From contig CM076147.1 in NCBI GenBank assembly GCA_038025085.1, positions 40,918,766-40,982,765 of the forward strand: DNA of 64,000 nucleotides. Reading direction: 5' to 3'. This stretch comes from Tetragonia tetragonoides (Eukaryota > Streptophyta > Magnoliopsida > Caryophyllales > Aizoaceae). Below the pieces are notes generated by a model. The model was not told where the DNA came from and did no database searches. It worked only from the letters and a program-made list of their open reading frames with translations. Below are positions 56,134-64,000 of this stretch, one piece after another. Numbering within the stretch: position 1 is the stretch's first letter; the number at the start of each line of letters is the position of its first letter. Both the position numbers and the translations under genes were made by a program.

Positions 56134-57206
56134 TTCCCACTTGTCAAAATTTTGACCCCCAATTCCCTATAGTAAATACGACTGCATGACTTTTTCTTTC
56201 TTTCTTTTTTTTTTTTTTTTGTAGCTACAGAAAATCACAAGTAGCTAGTGTTCATCAAAAGGTGAGCTAGTCGTACCATTGCTTCTTATCCACTCAATGC
56301 GCATCTCCGTTCCCCCATTCTCTTTCTTCTTCCTCTTCCTCTTCATCTTCATCCCAATACTTCAACGTCTTTCTGCAATTTTTTTTTGATGGATCTTGGC
56401 TATGGAACATCTACGACAACTGCTAATGCTGCAATTACTGCTAATAGTTGTACTGCTAATTATGTACGTATTTCTCTTGTTGATGTGCTCCAACATTCGA
56501 TGTCATTCCTAATCTCGTAAGTTGCTCTTTCATTGCAGCCTTTATTTAAGGATTCCTTTAACTAGTAGAAATTTTCCCTTAATTAGGCTAGCGCTTATAA
56601 GAGGAGTATATCCGACATTAAATTAATTCTCGAACTCTCTCTTATGAGGATGTAATTTCTAATTTTTTCATTTTGGTACCGACTAAATATTTCCAACTGA
56701 TGAAGTAGTTCTCTTCCTTTAGTTGAGATCAAATATGCTAAATCTGCATTTTTCGCTTGTATTTCTGATCGATTGTTGATTCTATAGAGGTATTGCTGTT
56801 CTGGTCTTTTGGCCTTCTTCGCAATTGTGAAAATATCCAAACTTTTCATGTAATTATTGCTGACGTTAAATACGCCTAGAAGGGTGTGTGGTAGTTTTCA
56901 AAATTTTTAACATCAAGTTATTGTTGTACATTACGAGAGCAGACTATGTCTATATATATCTCTCCATATGACAACAATAACGCATACCGCATCTATGTTT
57001 CAATTTAGTACTATTGATGCACGAATCATCAGTACTCATAACAAAACAAGTCACTAGCTCCAAAAGCTTTCAATAGGAAGCTCATCCACTAAATTCACTG
57101 TTGTGAGTAAACTATCTATGCACGTCCCAATCTAGATCTACCCATTTCTCACTAAGGTCAATTTTTTTTTTCTTTCTATTATTGCTCTGATACCATTAAA
57201 TCTGTC
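56134..57206. other. Non-coding part of the LTR element up to the primer site
   Basis: T-rich tracts at about 56196-56221, stop-rich in all frames, ending in the primer-binding site near 57183-57195. No gag remnant recognised. Confidence 0.5.
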
Positions 57207-57655
57207 ACGCCCCATACGCAGGGTAGAAGGCATGACAAACGGCAACCCAACTACGGCACCTCCGTAGTCGGGCTAAGTCTCTCCTGTAAACAGATACAAT
57301 AATTCGGGTTCACAAAAAAATCTCAAAACTAACAACAATAATCCTTCACTTTGTACATGGACCAAAACTTAATACGAGTATCCAAGCGGAAGCATTTAAA
57401 TACTGAACACTTCTATTTCGAAAACATGGTCCCTATGATCTCACACCCCACTGTGCCCCACGTTGAAACGACTTCTCAAGTTCCTGAAAAATGATAAATA
57501 TAAAAAGGGTGAGCTCAACAACCCAGTAAGTAATTTAACCCAATCTAACCAGATCAAGCAAGTTTCAAAGTACAGGAAATTAATCTAAATACAATAAAAT
57601 AATAATAAATCTCCAATCTTAGTAAAAGATGTGGGCAGAAGTAATTCAAGACCGC

Positions 57656-58087
57656 TCAGCAACAAAAATATAAAAGGTGTTTAAGGATATTAATAAAACA
57701 CAACAACATATATAAAAAAACACTTTGCACCAAAAAAAAAAAATACAAAAACACAAAATAGCATAGACCGCTCTTATTTTATTTATTGGAACACTCACAA
57801 ATTAGGATTTGTGAGTATTTGAAAAGCGATACATAAGCATTCAACAAACAGAATAAAAACATGATGGACATGCATATAAATCCATACACGCATGACCTAT
57901 GTAGTCGTACAAATTAAAAGACAAACTGCGAAACACAACACACAATAATGTGCAATTGTGCATTTGCAGCATATATACACACCAACACACAAATATAAAT
58001 ATATATGATCAAATAAGGTCATCCAGAAGAAATCGGAACAGGGACTCCAATTTCAGATGACCGAGGACTGATCGAATATCATCATGT
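57656..58087. other. Downstream region of 12-Cys gene 2
   Basis: AT-rich, contains the presumed 3' untranslated region. It begins exactly where homology to the LTR stops. No other gene. Confidence 0.5.
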
Positions 58088-58585
58088 TCATTTGCATACT
58101 CCGACGCAAAGTTCACTGCAGCATTGAGAATCTTTTGTACAAGCGTCGCCTTTGGGCCAGCACTTATGGTATTCTTTGTCATGAGCCACACAAATCTCAT
58201 ACATCCCCCTACACATATCAAACGCAGTACTTGCCCCACTAATACAAGTTTGTTTTCCAGCATACCAATAACAAGTATCTGGTTTCGTCTGTTTTTTAAT
58301 ACAATCGTCCCAATCAAAGTTGTCACAGTACCCCAATATCGGAACTGCACGCAAACATATATGCAAATATATATATATCAGTTAGTTAAATCAATTGATC
58401 ATATATAGATTGTAAGATATATAGGTAGTGATTTAATCCATGCATGCTACGTTGGCCTTACTTTATTACCCATAAATTCAAGGACTAATCTATAAATTAA
58501 GGGAGTACGTAATAGGTAAGAGTTGCAAACCTGATATGTTCACAATGAGAAGGGCAACGAAAATAACAGCCTTCAAGTTACTCAT
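58088..58585 (-). CDS. Secreted 12-cysteine peptide with knottin-like C-terminus, copy 2
   Basis: Exon 1 (58531-58585) encodes MSNLKAVIFVALLIVNIS, almost the same signal core as copy 1 with one inserted Ala. Exon 2 (58088-58344) joins in the same phase through a 186-bp intron, giving 103 residues. Cysteines are at 25, 33, 43, 52, 63, 70, 80, 87, 93, 94, 98 and 102, so spacing matches copy 1 except the last gap (three instead of five residues). The segment between signal and Cys 1 (VPILGYC) is identical, while the region between cysteines has changed heavily (TCYWYAGKQTC against DCFWAAGTQHC, and a more basic middle). That pattern of fixed cysteines and variable loops is common in defence peptides. 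It lies about 430 bp from a truncated LTR element. Confidence 0.82.
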
Positions 58586-58693
58586 GATTGATCACGTTTC
58601 AGTAGCCAAAATATGACAACTACTAGTATTGTATGTCGAGTATATGTTGCTAAATATGCTTGAGTAGTGAGTAGATTCTTAACTCACATCTTT

Positions 58694-58706
58694 GGTATTT
58701 ATAGAA
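58694..58706 (-). promoter_or_regulatory. TATA box of 12-Cys gene 2
   Basis: TTCTATAAATACC on the minus strand, about 109 bp before the start codon, with the neighbouring CTCACCTATTTT block shared with gene 1. Confidence 0.7.
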
Positions 58707-58767
58707 CCATTCCTCACCTATTTTGGCTTACCACATTTCATAGTATAATCTAGAGTATTCTTCCCGG

Positions 58768-58930
58768 CATGTGTCACTATTTTGAATATCATGCAACGTG
58801 TCAATATTTCATGCAACGTGTCAATATTGCTGGATAGTGCGGTGGTTTAACCCCCACTTGTTCCCAGCAATGATCTGGGTTCAAGTCTTATTTTAATTAC
58901 TTTACTTTAAAAAAAATAATATTTGGGTTA
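58768..58930 (+). mobile_element. Short SINE next to a 22-bp tandem duplication
   Basis: CATGCAACGTGTCAATATT occurs twice in tandem at about 58792-58829. It is followed by GATAGTGCGGTGGTTTAACC and a box-B-like GGGTTCAAGTC near 58869, then an A/T-rich tail. The second half of a tRNA-type head is clear, box A is weaker. Confidence 0.5.
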
Positions 58931-59500
58931 TATTTTCATTCATTAAAAGAATGTCAAGATTTGATTCCTTAACCTATAGGTAGTTATCATACGATCTGTG
59001 ATTTAAAAAAAAAAAAGTTATCATACTATCTTTATAAACAAACACTATCTTATAAACAATCAATGTCACCTGTTGGTCAAATCAGCTAACACAATCATCC
59101 ATCAAACACCAGCCAACATCTAATATCACCAGGCATTTACCAAACAGGGCCAATGCCTTTACATGGTCTGATTTGTCATGGTAAGTTGTCCGAAATGACT
59201 TTGGAAGGGGGTTCGACTGCTTGAGGCGTGGAATGGTTAATTTTTGCTCGAAAGTACATTCATTTCCCCGATGAGAACAAATTTGGCAACTGAGATTATT
59301 GAGTGTGAAATCCAACAAAATAATTAGTTTTAAGTGAGATATCAGGCCCTTGTTTTTTTATCTTAAGAGAGATGCTAGGCCTTTGTTTTATGATCTTGTA
59401 TTTTGCATTTGAAGGGACAAGTTGTTGAATAGACTGAACAAAATTGCACCGAATTAACTAAATTAAACTATAGTGAAAAAAAGTGAAGAGAACATAGCTT
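58931..59500. other. Intergenic DNA
   Basis: AT-rich with duplicated phrases (AGTTATCATAC.ATCT near 58980-59030, AGAGATG.TAGGCC and GATATCAGGCC near 59338-59382). No gene recognised. Confidence 0.45.
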
Positions 59501-59789
59501 TAGGGTCTGTTCTTTTCACTTGAAAAATACTAAATTGAATTGAACCGCTCAGAAATATACCAAATTGTTTTTTACAATTTCAACTTTGACCATTTAAAAC
59601 TCAAACATATTCAATATTGACTAATTTGAAAATATTCGTTGAAATAATCTTTCCAATGACATAGATATCACCGTGCGATTTATTTTGTAATAAAAAATTA
59701 TTTAAGTTATAAATTCACAAATGAACCAAACTGTACTGAGTTGGACTGAACTGAGCAAATAAAAATAACTTGAGTCGAACAAAGCCTTA
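59501..59789. mobile_element. Probable hAT-like MITE with TAGGGTCTGTTC end
   Basis: The left end TAGGGTCTGTTCTTTTCACTTG and the right end, reversed, TAAGGCTTTGTTCGACTCAAG are imperfect inverted repeats; the interior contains CTGAACTGAGC and TTGAATTGAAC motifs. No clean target duplication. Confidence 0.5.
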
Positions 59790-60369
59790 ATCGGAGTGCC
59801 GTTTATATAGAAATCAATATTTCAACCATAATTTCGGAGCATTAAATCAATATTTGGGTGCTCGTCTGTGTCCCTAATTGGGTACACATATCCGTTAAAA
59901 ATAGAGGTAGTGACCGTGGGATATTGAAATAAATAACGTGTCGGATTCACATTATTTTAATACCTAACCCCTATTTTTAAGTGGTGTGTGCGTGCACATG
60001 GGAGTATCAAAAAATTTGGCCAATTTATTTTGGGGCATTTAATTAGGGTAATAATTTTTAGGTGCTCTCATGTGTACCTAAAAAAATAGTACTTTCTGTA
60101 TTTTTTTTTGTCAATTAAACAAGAGCCAAATTTCTACTTTCTAAGAAGTAGTACTTCCTGTGCTTTTTAAGCGTCAACCAAACGACCACTTAGGGTGAGA
60201 GAAATGGACTAATCGAATTAGGCTAATTAGTAGCCATCCATGTATCTCTTTTAATGTAGAGTAGCATTAATATTGAAATCAATATTTCAACTATAATTTT
60301 GGGACATTCAACTAAAATGAGGAAATGGACTGGATGATTTAATTCTTTATACTGAACGTCACAACTCAC
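59790..60369. other. Intergenic DNA
   Basis: Repeated phrases such as AATCAATATTTCAACCATAATTT (about 59811 and 60277) and TAGTACTT.CTGT suggest old MITE pieces, but no element ends could be fixed. No gene. Confidence 0.4.
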
Positions 60370-60582
60370 ATGTATATATCCTCTTTTTTTTTTTTGGTCT
60401 GAGACCGTCCGGTTGAATTCGGACCGAGCTGAGTGGGACCACAAGGGTGGCAAAGCTCTCCCAACAAGTATTTAACACTGCTGCATTTACAGGGTCTCGA
60501 ACCCGAGATCTCGATCTGCTTAAGCTAGAAGAGTCCCTCACCAACTCATCTAAGTGCTTATTGGTATGTATATATCCTCTTT
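60370..60582 (-). mobile_element. tRNA-derived SINE with 17-bp target duplication
   Basis: ATGTATATATCCTCTTT flanks the body perfectly (60370-60386 and 60566-60582). On the minus strand the body starts with TGAGTTGGTGAGGGACTC (box A) and CGGGTTCGAGACCC (box B) and ends in a poly-T/A run at about 60383-60395. Complete by these criteria. Confidence 0.88.
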
Positions 60583-60628
60583 AGCCATACGTTAGTACGA
60601 TTGTGTGGCAAATAATGTGGAATGCGAG

Positions 60629-60795
60629 AAAACTGGGTTGGCAACCCACTTCTCCTTTATATTTATCTCTTTTCTCTATTTTCAGATTTTCTTTCCTCTA
60701 TTTTCAAAAACTGACATTTAAGGTAGGAAAGAGATAGATACATATAGAAGGTGGGTTGCCCATCTACTAGGTCAACCAAACATTTTCCGTAATTT
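60629..60795 (-). mobile_element. MITE with GGTTGGCAACCCAC / GTGGGTTGCCC arms
   Basis: The reverse complement matches the 63461-63638 element along its length: GGAAAATGTTTGGTTGAC, GGGCAACCCA, GTATCTATCTCT, CTTAAATG, then GAAAATAGAGGAAAGA and CAACCCA. Outer ends are not marked by a clear target duplication here. Confidence 0.7.
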
Positions 60796-60880
60796 TCACC
60801 AAGAGCTGAGGGAGTTCTCTAGCCCAAGCCCAATTGAAAGGCGAGCTAGCCATGGATTTTTTGAATGAATGAATATAAGA

Positions 60881-61047
60881 CAGTGGCGGAGCCAGAAGAA
60901 TGGCAATGGGAGTGCAAAAATTTTAAAAATAAGGGAATAATATACTTACCAAATAATATTTTTCTTTTTTTCTTATAAAAAATTTGATTATTGGTGGGAG
61001 TGGGGGAGCAAGGGGTCTCCCTTGACACCCCCCTAGCTCCGCCACTG
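60881..61047. mobile_element. hAT MITE with CAGTGGCGGAGC ends
   Basis: 167 bp; ends CAGTGGCGGAGCCAG and, reversed, CAGTGGCGGAGCTAG. Flanks ATATAAGA (60873-60880) and ATACAAGA (61048-61055) are an 8-bp duplication with one mismatch. A widespread plant hAT MITE type. Confidence 0.88.
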
Positions 61048-61055
61048 ATACAAGA

Positions 61056-61650
61056 CAACAAGCTCGTTGGTGTACGTCCACACATTCTGCTGAAAATAAA
61101 TTTTGATGCTGCGGAAGCTGGCTGGGTAGCTGTTGGCATTGTTGGATGAAATAAAGAGGAGCCGGGAATGAAAATTATGTTTACAAAGTCAAGAAGATTT
61201 GCCCACAAGTGGGGACCTGATCAACTTGCACAGGCAACAGCAGTAACATAAGCGATAAGGTTGGCAAGGTCGTGCCTCTTGAAAAATGTTTTTTTTTTTT
61301 GGAGTGTATGTAAGACCGCCATGAGGTTTAACTTTCCATTACTTCAATCAAATCAGTAACAATAGCACACGACACGTTACTCGGAAAATTTGACATCTAA
61401 AACCGACTCTCTAACTCCCAAAATTGCGCATGTGCTAAGTGTTAACACATGGGCTACTTTATTACGACTTCTACAATAGTCTTACGAACGAAAGACCAAG
61501 ACACACTAAACGAAAAATGCCTTTCAGAGTAGTACACGTTTTATAAGAATGTACACGTTTTTTATTTTATTTGGCAACAAGATAATAGGGATGACAGAAT
61601 GAATGATGGATTATAATCAATCCACGTATGTACTGGCAGCAACGTACACT
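61056..61650. other. Intergenic DNA
   Basis: Nothing recognised beyond a T-run at about 61286-61299 and AT-rich spacer. Confidence 0.45.
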
Positions 61651-61654
61651 CCAA

Positions 61655-61825
61655 CTACCCTGCTATTGCTGCTGCATGAGCAACACAATATGCATATCTA
61701 CCCTGGCACGCACATATCAATATAGCACGTGGTTCCCCATCAACACAATGTTGAGTTCCAGCAGCCCAAAAACAATCATCTGGTTTTTTCTCCTCTTGTA
61801 GACATTTGTTTCAATCAAAGTTGCT
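61655..61825 (-). pseudogene. Decayed third copy of the 12-Cys peptide, exon 2 only
   Basis: The minus strand reads NFD-stop-NKCLQEEKKPDDCFWAAG, then TQHCVDGEPRA and GRYAYCVAHAA, closely matching copy 1 around cysteines 2 to 6. A Trp codon has become TGA, small insertions follow the fourth cysteine, and the frame hits a stop before the knottin-like half. The signal exon, the first cysteine and the C-terminal module are missing. It is closer to copy 1 than to copy 2. Confidence 0.85.
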
Positions 61826-61839
61826 TGGTAGAGACAATT

Positions 61840-62399
<560 letters not shown>

Positions 62400-62510
62400 A
62401 GCATGGATAAATAAATAAAACTTCACCAGTTAAGAAGAGTGGTGGTTTAGTGCGTGGTTCCAAACTTAGTCTCAAGTAATTTGATTATTAACATGACCTA
62501 TATCCCATAC

Positions 62511-62610
62511 CTGATCACCACATGCAGGCCGGCAATTTGCATTAACTTATTGCTTAAAGGGACAACCCAACAAACAGCAGCTCCAACTCCTCTTCCTTTG
62601 ATACTGATCT
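62511..62610 (-). pseudogene. Duplicated terminal exon of the conserved small protein
   Basis: After an intact TTTCTTGTAG acceptor the minus strand reads RSVSKEEELELLFVGLSL then stop, matching RSTSEEEELELLFAGLSL at 30692-30748. The donor after the stop is also kept. The rest of the gene is absent within the window, so it is a fragment, although it could still be used as an exon of some chimeric transcript. Confidence 0.85.
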
Positions 62611-62772
62611 CTACAAGAAATAGGCAACAATATACAATGAATCAGGCATTTCTTACAAAATTTTACTGCAATATCAAAACCCAATTTTAAAATAAAGACA
62701 AACCTTAAGCAGTGAAAGCTCAGATTTGTAAGATAAACTGAAGAACATAACAACTGAAGAACATAACAAACT

Positions 62773-62818
<46 letters not shown>

Positions 62819-62823
62819 ACAAT

Positions 62824-63014
62824 ATTTTTTGGTTTAACCACAAGTTCACCTAAGTCCTTTGGGCCAAGGCTAATCTTGTTCGCACCGGGTCGGCCCACGA
62901 AGGGGTAAAGTGATCCCACTAAATAATTTCACCATTCACAAGATTCGAACCCTCGACCTTGCTTAAAGGATGAGAGTACCGAACCACTCACACCAACTAC
63001 TTATTAGTTATATA
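62824..63014 (-). mobile_element. tRNA-derived SINE with 10-bp target duplication
   Basis: ATACCACAAT flanks the body (62814-62823 and 63015-63024). On the minus strand the head is GTTGGTGTGAGTGGTTCGG (box A) and GAGGGTTCGAATC (box B). The duplicated locus at about 30908 has a single related target site, so it serves as an empty site. Confidence 0.88.
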
Positions 63015-63460
63015 ATACCACAATTTTCAATGCAGATTTCATGAAACCCATGCTTCAAATTATTCATGTACATAACATGTATAACTCAAACACTATGAAA
63101 ACGTGAAAAGCCCTCATGCACATAACTTGGAAGTTAACTCCTTGTTATACTTGGGTGCATCAAATTAAGCTCAATGGGGTTAAGGTACGTAGTACCAGGT
63201 GGAAATGTAGGTATCCAAACAAGACCCAATATTCCCCCAATTACGGAGATTATTGTGGGGACATGGCACACGAACCCGGCCTCAAACTCACCAGCAACCA
63301 CAAAATCAGAGTTAGGGAGATCAGACCAATTGAGCCCCCTTCTGCAATATAAATCCTCACCTAATTTATCTTTATTATCACCTTAATCTTTTTCTGCTTA
63401 ACTATATATATACTAAGACACTCTGTACCTCGATAGACAACGTACTTCTCCACAATATTA

Positions 63461-63638
63461 AGGAAAATGTTTGGTTGACTTAGTGGGTGGGCAACCCATC
63501 TTCACTTTGTATCTATCTCTCTCTTACCTTAAATGCCATTTTTTGGAAATAGAGGAAAGAGAATCTGAAAATAGAAGAGAGAGATATATACATAGGGGAG
63601 GTGGATTGTCAACCCAATGGATGGATGTATCATTCTCC
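63461..63638 (+). mobile_element. MITE with 8-bp target duplication, younger than the segmental duplication
   Basis: 178 bp flanked by CAATATTA (63453-63460 and 63639-63646). Ends AGGAAAATG and, reversed, GGAGAATG are imperfect. The corresponding point of the donor segment (about 32051) has only one target copy. The same family occurs at 60629-60795. Confidence 0.8.
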
Positions 63639-63741
63639 CAATATTAATCCTATTGGAGATCCGCTAATCTAAACCATCTAACCCCTTTCATCTTATCTAG
63701 TTATCTCATTATAAATAATTAATGACCCTAATTATATATAG

Positions 63742-64000
63742 AGCTGTCAAATAGGTCAGGTCGGGTCGTGTTCGTGTTCGTGTCAAGGTTAAACGTGTCG
63801 AGAATGTCTTAACCCAAACCTAACTCATTTATTAATAGTGTCGAAAATCCTTGACCTGCACCTGACCTGTTTAACAATCGTGTTACTTGTTTAATGACCT
63901 GTTAACCCATTTATCTTTACTTATATTTTAAACTAATTAAAAAAGAGAAAAACATAAAAGTTTAGCTAAATTAAAAATTCTAACCAAATATAGTGTACAT
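63742..64000. mobile_element. Partial element rich in GACCTG / GGTCGGGTCGTG motifs, runs off window
   Basis: Starts near GAGCTGTCAAATAGGTCAGG and continues with CGTGTTCGTGTTCGTGTC and GACCTGCACCTGACCTG. This style is familiar from plant hAT-type MITEs starting GGGCTGTCAA. The other end is outside the window. Confidence 0.45.

Larger units (their letters stand above)
52219..57655 (-). mobile_element. Non-autonomous LTR retrotransposon, 5' LTR truncated
   Basis: Read on the minus strand. The 3' LTR is 54267 down to 52219 (2049 bp, TGTTTGAA...GGCGTGACA), directly preceded by the purine tract GGGGAGGAG (54268-54276). The primer site TGGTATCAGAGC, complementary to initiator-Met tRNA, lies at about 57183-57195, seven bases inside the LTR end at 57207. 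The 5' LTR keeps only 57207-57655, about 97 percent identical by eye to 52219-52671 (roughly 12 differences), which suggests fairly recent insertion. The 2.9-kb internal region lacks sense gag-pol and carries antisense frames instead. Beyond 57655 the LTR is lost, and so is the rest of the repeat array it entered. Confidence 0.85.
62400..63725 (-). repeat. Recipient copy of the 30578-32125 segmental duplication
   Basis: Colinear with 30578-30955 and about 31710-32125, with the middle missing. It was later hit by a SINE (62824-63014) and a MITE (63461-63638) and carries an (AT)n tract at about 62777-62815. Confidence 0.85.

Noticed and set aside
60460..60565. Functional tRNA gene suggested by box A and box B
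   Set aside because: No cloverleaf could be folded, and perfect 17-bp target duplications with a poly-T/A end show it is a SINE.

Overview
This is nuclear DNA of a flowering plant, most likely a core eudicot. The signs are small exons with GT/AG introns, AT-rich intergenic DNA, a plant RPS2/RPS5-type immune receptor, a plant-type Use1 SNARE, plant SINEs and many plant transposon footprints (hAT, Mutator-like, Stowaway, CACTA and Helitron non-autonomous elements, LTR elements with an initiator-Met tRNA primer site). I cannot name the species. No bacterial, organellar or viral block was seen.

Gene-bearing left part (0.7-33 kb). A small mitochondrial-type membrane protein (681-3461, minus) and an unrecognised basic protein (4195-7324, minus) are followed by a divergent seven-exon Use1 SNARE gene (8065-17850, plus). 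The sixth Use1 intron is 5.6 kb long and carries a probable Helitron filled with a GC-rich ~310-bp tandem repeat. An L1-type LINE tail (18.2-18.7 kb) and a second, inverted block of the same repeat (19.5-20.7 kb) come next. A CC-NBS-LRR receptor lies at 21510-25665 (minus); its reading frame splices cleanly into two further exons encoding a coiled-coil tail. A conserved small plant protein lies at 30692-33078 (minus). Its terminal exon and flanking intron were duplicated to 62.4-63.7 kb, where the copy is a pseudogene.

Transposon-rich middle (35-42 kb). Two Mutator-like elements are present, one a 1.39-kb near-perfect palindrome with a Stowaway element nested in its loop. They sit in or beside an array of a ~44-bp minisatellite, which is also split by a 648-bp hAT-like element.

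Right part (42-64 kb). Two intact two-exon genes (42318-43193 and 58088-58585, both minus) encode secreted 12-cysteine peptides. Each has a short signal-peptide exon and a mature exon ending in a knottin-like CC motif, and both share a proximal promoter with TATA box. A decayed third copy lies at 61.65-61.83 kb and a decayed extra signal exon lies inside gene 1. The two intact genes are separated by a third ~310-bp repeat block (47.3-52.2 kb), invaded by a 2.6-kb solo LTR and by a non-autonomous LTR element (52219-57655). The internal region of the latter has no sense gag-pol but carries antisense reading frames, one with a degenerate RNase H-like pattern.

The most noteworthy items are the two-module 12-cysteine peptide family, the receptor with a spliced coiled-coil tail, the LTR element with antisense coding capacity, and the repeat family shared by a Helitron and two other arrays. 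Exon boundaries were read by eye from splice sites and frame continuity; none is supported by transcripts.
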